NCBI GenBank assembly: GCA_036850595.1
Contig: CM072151.1
Span: 15,043,307 to 15,107,306 of the forward strand
Source of the DNA: Rhyacichthys aspro
Taxonomy: Eukaryota > Chordata > Actinopteri > Gobiiformes > Rhyacichthyidae
Reading direction: 5' to 3'
DNA: 64,000 bases
The position numbers and the translations under genes are program-made. The stretch's first letter is position 1. Each line of letters begins with the position of its first letter. Below the pieces are notes generated by a model. That model was not told the origin of the DNA, searched no databases, and saw nothing but the letters and a program-made list of their open reading frames with translations. Below, one piece after another: positions 57,093 through 64,000 of this stretch.

Positions 57093-59600
57093 ATCTACTA
57101 CATAAATACTAATGTTGAGAAGGACACTAAAATAACAACAACAAAGACTTATGTGGATACCCAGACCCTCACCAATGTGTTTCAATAAGGCTTTGTCAAG
57201 TTTATCAATGCTTAAGTGACAGTTAGCATCACTAGCAAATAACAGAACCTATGACCTTTGAACCTTCTCTGAGTGAGACTGCATTCATGTGCAAAAATCT
57301 ACTATCCTAACAATATGCAACATACAACTGTGCAAAACCCATTTAAAGTTTCTATTTCTGCACTCTTTGCAAAAACTATGAAGGAGGATCTGGTTATTAA
57401 CATATCGTATATCAACATCTACGTGAAATCTCAACATGTCAAAGCCAAACGAGACCAGACAGGACTTCAAACCAAACTCCAAACTTAAGACGATCCATAG
57501 AAACTCGCCCAGAATAGATCGGAGCTGTCAGATGTCAGATGGTCTGAGCCGGTCTGGAAGTATTGATCCCTGTGATTGATCTAAGGCTGTGTCCATCTGC
57601 CTGATTTGGACCTTAATGCCACAGAGTACACAGAGGGGATGAAGCAGGGGAGGGATGAGTGGAGAGCCCAGCGAAAGACAAACAGATAAGAGGGCAGATA
57701 GTTAGGCCGGAGCGGCGGGAACTCGGCCCCGGGGTGGGAGTGTCCACGGACTGTCTCAGAGCCGAGGCGCTCCGGACAGCTGCTGTTGATAACCAATCTG
57801 CCCATACAGACCCTTTTTGTAAAGCATGAAACCCGGCAACCTGATAGCATGAATTAATAAATGAACAATTCTCCTACATCAGGGGCCTCTTTGTTCCATC
57901 AGGTCTTTCTTTACACACACACAATAGGTCCTCACAGGGGCCCAAAGGGGTGTTCATTCCCTCAAGTGCTACACACCACTGGAGACGCCGCCACTTGATC
58001 AAATAATGACACGGAGAGCTGATATGTAGTAGCTGTCAGTGTAATGCACAGTGTGGGGATCTGTGAATAGCATCTGGGAGGGACCGAGCGGCGCTTCTCA
58101 GTGTCTTCGGCGGTTATTTAGAGCGGTCCCTAATAAGCAGTGTGGGTGGTGAATGAGGAACTATTAGCTCAATAGCTGAATGAAGCAGAGCCTTCCTCCG
58201 CTGGCTTCGTATTGGTGGCTCTTTTTCGAGCAGCTGCAGTGGGAACACCTGCCCGGAGGGGGAGGGGCCACAGGAGGGGAGGGGCCAGTGAAGAGGTGCG
58301 AGGAAAGGCCGAATTAGAATGGAAAAAGGGGAGTGATTAAAGTAAATGTGATTGAATGGTTGAAATGGTATGGACACATGCTGTTGTCCTGTTTCAGTTC
58401 TGGATGGCATTGTATCTGGAAAAAGGTGGTGGGAAAAGTGGCATAGTTTTGAGGAATGGTAGGCGTGCAAATGAACGAATGAAAGAATGAGTACTGTAAG
58501 ATTGATGAAGAAATAAAGACAGAAAATGGTTAGGTCACACAGTGCTATTATACTTCCACACTTCCTGGTTTGGCACTTATCCAGAAAATGGCGATGCAAA
58601 AAGTGCAAATTAACGTAAAAGAATGAACGAACAACACTGATAAATGAATGCATGGCATGGCTCCACACTTCCTGTTTGGCTCCAAATAGAGTCATAAGCA
58701 GTAAATGCAGATGTTTTTAAGGAATTGTAGGTGTGAAAATGAAAATGAAAGAATGAATGAACAAATAATGTAAATAATATGAATAACATGAAGTTAGAAT
58801 CATATTGTATTGTTTTTTATGTCTACGGACTACGGCTGGAAATCTGGCTTATTTATGACAATTTGCTATGTATGTATGTGGACGACTGATAGAGGAAAGA
58901 ATGAGAAAAAATAGTAAAGTTACATGATGAGTTACGCCTCCACACAAAGGAATTAGGTAAACAAATAATCATAAAACATACTAGCCAATGGGGACAATGA
59001 CATGAACCGATAAGTGAACAGAACGAAATCAGAAAAAAATAACTGATCATGTGGAAAGATGACAAGAATAAAAACACCAATAAAACAAATGAATAGCAGA
59101 GGAGAGGAGAGCTTGACATTTCAACAAAGACGTGTCTCTTTTGCGACCGTTGCCACTGCTGAGGAGGAGCTGAAGAGGGATGCATTGTGGGTGCTGAGTG
59201 GGCCTGTCACTGGGCTGATGTATGGCGGGGCAGATGCATTTGGAGGGAGTGGTGGTGTGTGTAGGGGGGGGGGCTTGAGGTAAGAGCTGCCAGGCAGGGC
59301 ACAGTCCTGGAGATGAGAAACAACAGATAGAGGAGAAGAAGAAGAGCAGGCATGTGAGCTATGTGATGATTATCAGGAAACAGAAGGACTGAGTGTTCTC
59401 CACCCCGAATGGGCTGCCAGGCACATGGCCTAGGGGGGTGGGGGGAGGGGTGCGGGCCGAGGCGGAGTGGGGCGGGACTGTTGAGCAGGTGTGCAGGGCG
59501 TGGAGTGTCAGGAAGGAGGGAGAAGGGAACCTGGAGTGAAATGTAGAGACACTAAGTGGTAACACGATCAGACGTTATACTGTAGTTATGTCCATTTTGT
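57093..59600. other. Non-coding DNA with degenerate GAATGAA tracts and G-rich tracts
   Basis: At 58440-58790 short GAATGAA/AAATGAA motifs recur and open a long minus-strand ORF (58114-58695), which I consider an artefact of that composition. A canonical G-quadruplex motif lies at 59433-59456. No gene seen. Confidence 0.5.
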
Positions 59601-59618
59601 AAACCGCTAATCTGGTGT

Positions 59619-60147
59619 TACGGGGGAAAAAAGCACTGTAGGCTGTAAAACCCCTCACCACACACTTTATACACTTTTCTCAGACAGGCATTAACATTTT
59701 CTCACATTTCTCTCTTGTTTAAACACTCTCAAAGTTCAAACCTTTGCATGTTCTTCTGCCTTTTTGGGTGCGAACGCAGGTGCCTTTGTCGGTGCAGAAC
59801 GTTTCGTGGACATTGTGGGTTTTGTCGGGGAGAAAACTTGCAAACATACAGCACTTCAGAGTCACACTGCTAGCGATCGAACATTTATGTAAATTTGGCA
59901 AGCCGAACGCATTCTGTACTGTACAGGAGACACGGCACGGAGGAGATTGATTGACATTCTACAGTCCCTTAGCCAATCAGGACGCAGAACACAATGCGCG
60001 AGTTCTCCCTTAGCCAATCAGGACGCAGAACACAATGCGCATTCATAGGCTGTAAAAAAAAAAAGCATGCAAAATTGCACTAAAAAAAATCCGCGAAACA
60101 GCGAGGCCACGAAAGGTGAACCGCGTTATAGTGAGGGACCACTGTAC
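59619..60147. mobile_element. Fish dispersed DNA repeat with internal 41-bp duplication
   Basis: The right end (reading AGGTGAACCGCGTTATAGTG, then AGGGACCACTGTA) is a terminus I recognise from many animal non-autonomous DNA elements. The left part (CCCCTCACCACACACTTTAT, then CAGACAGGCATTAACATTTTC) also belongs to a common fish repeat. A 35-bp segment starting TCCCTTAGCCAATCAGGACG occurs twice, at 59965-59999 and 60006-60040. Family and exact left boundary are uncertain. Confidence 0.55.
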
Positions 60148-63100
60148 CTGAAAAGACACCTAACTATCATATAAAACATAAAAAGGAAAATCAAAAAGTA
60201 ATGCCGTCTCCAATACTGTGTGTGCTGCAATATTTAATTGGCATTCCAGTTCAGTGTTATAATGCACCATATCAAGGATGTAGAGAATCTGGCACACAAA
60301 AATAGGTGGCTGCCTGTGAAGAAAGGATACACAGCGTACATATTTTGGGAGTTGCAGTGCTGTTCCTGCTGGCTTCCTAAAATGAAGCTGCACTCACATT
60401 CATCAACATTAATTAAATATCTACACGCAAAAATTCTATATTCATTACTCATCTCAGGTGTCACAAGGTCAAGGGGTGCCACAGTCTGTATCATCTCCAT
60501 TTACACTTGGACTCATTCCTATAAGCAATTTAGAGCCAATCTGCTGCAAGTTTTTGAGAGCACATATCATTTTTTCATCCCAAAGCTATTGATGAAAACT
60601 GACCTTCTTTACATGTCATTCCTGTTCTGGTTGAGTCAAAATAATACAGAAATAGTCAATGAAAACTGATAAAAGAAGGGATAATATTGATTTGGATGAC
60701 ATCATGGCCGTGAGCAAAGCACAGTGGCGTCGAGCGCAGAGGTCACAGAAGGTGGAGGGGAGAGGAGCAGGCCGGCCCGGAGCTATCGCGGTCATTAGCG
60801 TCTCTTGCCGTGGCTCAATAAAGCGCTCCTGCACCGAGGGCCGTGTGCCTGGCAGCATTCGTCTGTATGGTTAAATGTCAATATAGAAGCAGCAGTGTAT
60901 CGCCAGAATCACAAGGATCAATGGAGAGGAGAGGTGAGTGTAACCGGATCACCGTGACCCTCCGCTGACCCGTCATCACACGGGACACGCACAAACACAC
61001 ATGCACACACTGTGTCACCTGTCCCACAAAGACACAAGTGACCTCCCACCCACGGCTTTTCTGTCCCACCAATAAAGACTTTGGAACAAACTGAACAAGT
61101 GGCCCTTTTGTTTTTTAGGTACATGTGACGAAAGTACGCTAGATAATCCTAACAATTACACAAGCTAATGTACCCTAGGGCTGTGTCCACATGATTTATT
61201 TAAGTTACTCATCTGTAGGACGTACAATGTTTAATGAAAGCCTGGTACCACGGCTGCCATTGTTGTTTATGTTGTTACCATGGATAAGTGCATGTTCATT
61301 ACACAAAACAACAATGAGCATTAATGAGCATGCCCAAAATGATCTCAGGCATCACAGCGCTCAGAAAAAGTAACGTAAGGTAAAAGGTTACAGAAAGATA
61401 TGGAAAGCGTTGATACAGCATCTCACTCCATACTTTACTTGACAAAATACAACTGTCTTTATATGTGTTGTGCATGGACATAAGGCAAAAAGAAAGAAAG
61501 AAGTGTGGAGTCCCGTTTGATCACAACACTTCCTGAGCACTTGAGTAACATTATTATTATTAATGACTGTGGTCATGGTTTGGCCCCAGTGTCTCAAGTG
61601 TGAGTTTAGATGATGCTATTTAAAAACTGGTTCAAACTGTTCTTAAATCTGTGGTCTGTCAAATCAGGCCTGAGCTGACATGCTTTTTCCTACTCTCTTG
61701 TTCCATTTGTGTACTTCCCTGAACTAGCAATGACAAGCCTTTTCCTATTCTTCTTCAAAAAAGCAAATAATTGGCTTGTGACTGTGTATTGCGACATAAT
61801 TAAGCAGAAACTCAGCAGTGACTGCCTGTGTACACACAGAGCTCTGGTGCCTTGTCAGCTGCTGCTGCTTCTGGTAAAGTGCGCTGCTGTGGGAGTGCAG
61901 GGACATTTCTCGCTAAGGGAAGTGGTGGGTTTTCGTGGTCTCATTTTAGCCCGGCGCGTTGAGAAATGGCCAAATGTTGCTTTCATTTTATGCCGAAAGG
62001 CTAGCAATTACGGCGTCCGCGATCACGTGAGCGAGATGCATGGCCTTTTACTGCACCGCCGAGGCCCTCCAAGGTTGATATGCCAAGAATGAAAAATAAA
62101 GAGTGCACCCCTCCTCTTCATCCCCTGCACACACACAAATAAACAGACATACACACGTGCACATAGACTGTATGTTACCCTCCAAATGGCTTTCAGCTCC
62201 ATATGTGCACCCAGCTCCTCTTTGCATTTATCAGTCTCATGCTATGATGAATACCTAGCACTGATATGAATGGATTCACCAATAAGACTGGGACTGTTCT
62301 TGGACTAACATAAGCCCGGCCCCTAATGCTCTTATTGTTCTCTCTTGTATTTGTTCCATTGAAATATAGATCAATATCCAGAGACAATAGATGACCGGCA
62401 GCATCAGATGAAAACAACAAACACTCATTTAATTGGTGGAGCGTTGTCATTAATCTACACCGAGTGTGTTTGTTTTGCATGTGTGCGTCTGGTGTTGCCT
62501 TCGTACTTTGTTTCAAAGTGCGCCACCCCCATGCACCCCCCACCACTCCACACACACACACATTTCGACGAAAGGCAACGCATCTTTTTCTGTTCAAGGA
62601 GGACATTGATGAATTGCTGCGAGGTGAGCCGTAGAAGCACAATTAAGATTCCATCAGGATAAAGGTAAAGGTAAATTATTTACATTAACAAGAGGGCCAG
62701 GCTCACCCAAACATTTCTCCACAAATGGAAAAAAATGTGGCTCGCTCTGGAAGTGGTAGGAGTGAGCTTCCGTAAATTGTTTGTGCTTTTAATTAATGAG
62801 CCAGCCAAATGTTAGTGTGTGTGAGCGAGTGTGTGTCTGAGCAAGGCACTCAGTCTTTTTTGCTTACTTAGGCCTGCACTCAATTCTAGCTGCAGCTGTG
62901 AGCTTTAGCATAACTTCAGATCTGTACTGAGTAGAACAACATTTGATTTGTCACTTTCTCTATAATACAGTTTGTCTAATGCTGTGGGAAGAGCCAACAG
63001 TACAGTACATTGGTTTAATATCTACGTTTTAAAAAATGAGCTTTTATTTTCGTAGATATATATCGTGTGTGAATACACACTGGGTTAGACCTCAGTTTTA

Positions 63101-63240
63101 TTGGGTTGTATTTTTATGGGAAACCCAGTGTGTACTCCAACCTGCTAACCCTAACCCTAAGGTAATGAAATAGGAACCCATGCAAATAATATTAATATAT
63201 AACAATTTATAATTCTATAAAACACACATATGGTCCTCTA
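60148..63240. other. Intergenic DNA, no gene seen
   Basis: No exon or RNA gene recognised on either strand. It includes a 13-bp inverted repeat at 63074-63134 (TACACACTGGGTT and its complement around a 35-nt loop), and CTAACCCTAACCCTAA at about 63148-63163, only two or so telomere-like units. Confidence 0.5.
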
Positions 63241-63289
63241 AAACATTGTGGATGTGAATATTAATGTGAAACAACTGCCTTCTGTCTGT

Positions 63290-64000
63290 ATTTCATATTT
63301 GTTGTGAAAAGAACAGCAAAGAACCCCTTTAACTGCTTGAGATGTTTTTGAGCAGCCTTGACCAAACTACTGGGCAATACTCCAGGTGTGACAGAACCAG
63401 AGCCTGAACAACATGGAGGAAAGAATGCACAACGTTTTGTTGACATGGTGATGCCTTTACCCATTATACTGACAATGTGATTAATCTGGTCTGACCCAGA
63501 CAAAAAACTGTCTAATCTAAACCCAGTAGTTTAGTGTTAGTGACCTCCTCGACTGATATTCCCTCCACTGACAGATAAAGAACAGTGTTGTTTGGTGAAT
63601 CATTCCTGCTGCTACATACAATGCATTTAGTTTGAGAGGTGTTCAGTTTCAGTTTGTTCTTTTTCACCCATTTGGTAATGATGTCTCATGCTGTAGATTT
63701 TTATTCAGCTCAAATATTGCTGGCGATGCAGAGTACAGAGCGGCGTCATGACCGTACATTACAAAATTGGCCTTACTAACAGCAAGTCATTTGTAAATAA
63801 TGAAAACAAAAATGGGCCCAAACAAATGCCTTGTGGAATACTACATGATGCCCTTATACTGTCACAAAAGCTGCCGTTAAAGAATAGTTGCTGTCTTCTT
63901 CTGGAGAGGTAAGCCCTGGAAAAGGCCAAAAAGCTGTAAAAATACAGTTCAAAACATATCTTACTAAATAGACACAACTTTTCACACATCTTATATCTCA
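63290..64000 (-). pseudogene. Degenerate LINE reverse transcriptase (CR1/L2/Rex1-like), cut by the window edge
   Basis: Read on the minus strand from the right edge, the translation contains the reverse transcriptase block AYLSRRRQQLFFNGSF...IPQG..LGPFLFSLFTNDLL (63759-63989). After a frameshift comes the catalytic block, which reads YGHD (63745-63756) instead of Y-A/V-D-D, then LYSASPAIFELN. Next come NKLKLNTSQTKCIV (about 63625-63680) and, after stop codons, VLSHLEYCPVVWS (about 63350-63390). This order is that of CR1/L2/Rex1-type non-LTR elements. Stops, a frameshift and the lost catalytic Asp show it is dead. Its 5' part lies beyond the window. Confidence 0.85.

Noticed and set aside
58114..58695. 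193-codon minus-strand ORF rich in Phe, His and Leu
   Set aside because: It is opened by the complement of degenerate GAATGAA tracts. No domain is recognised.
63148..63163. Telomere-like CTAACCCTAACCCTAA
   Set aside because: Only about two units. Too short to be an interstitial telomere tract.

Overview
This is teleost fish nuclear DNA. The one gene I recognise has vertebrate intron structure with GT/AG splice sites. The surrounding repeats are of fish type: hAT-like non-autonomous elements with inner minisatellites, a dead CR1/L2-like LINE, CA microsatellites and a fish retroposon 3' tail. There is no operon structure, CRISPR array or rRNA. I assigned species group from sequence character alone and could not run a search.

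The window holds one confidently identified protein-coding gene, midnolin (midn), on the + strand. Seven coding exons can be joined without a frameshift: 14480-14700, 16113-16200, 16289-16351, 25444-25989, 26970-27093, 27254-27577 and 34219-34481. They encode 542 residues. The order is an N-terminal ubiquitin-like domain, the first half of the substrate 'Catch' region, a long His/Pro/Ser-rich linker, the second Catch half, and a basic C-terminal helix that in mammals contacts the proteasome. Midnolin carries nuclear, often immediate-early, proteins to the proteasome without ubiquitination.

Layout. 1-12.3 kb: non-coding upstream DNA with a MITE-like element (about 4.3-4.6 kb), a CRE/TATA-like/CRE cluster (6.15-6.23 kb), a minisatellite relic (8.6 kb) and two strong hairpins (9.45-9.53 and 9.85-9.88 kb). 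12.4-14.5 kb: a probable midn 5' non-coding exon with a strong donor, a CTCF-consensus site, and a CCAAT/GTGGGCG/SOX-palindrome promoter block. 14.5-34.5 kb: midn coding exons, with two large introns (9.1 and 6.6 kb) that hold no other gene I can see. 34.5 to about 37.8 kb: 3' UTR with proximal and distal poly(A) signals. 37.8-64 kb: about 26 kb with no recognisable exon, containing three hAT-like elements that each carry a 21-bp minisatellite, another fish repeat (59.6-60.15 kb), a retroposon tail (52.3 kb), and an antisense degenerate LINE running off the right edge.

The observations most worth checking are: (1) a possible N-terminally extended midnolin, made by splicing a 12.5 kb exon in frame to an acceptor 8 nt before the usual start codon; (2) the unassigned CRE-pair cluster at 6.2 kb; (3) the 29-bp hairpin at 9.45 kb; and (4) the expanded His-rich linker between the Catch halves.
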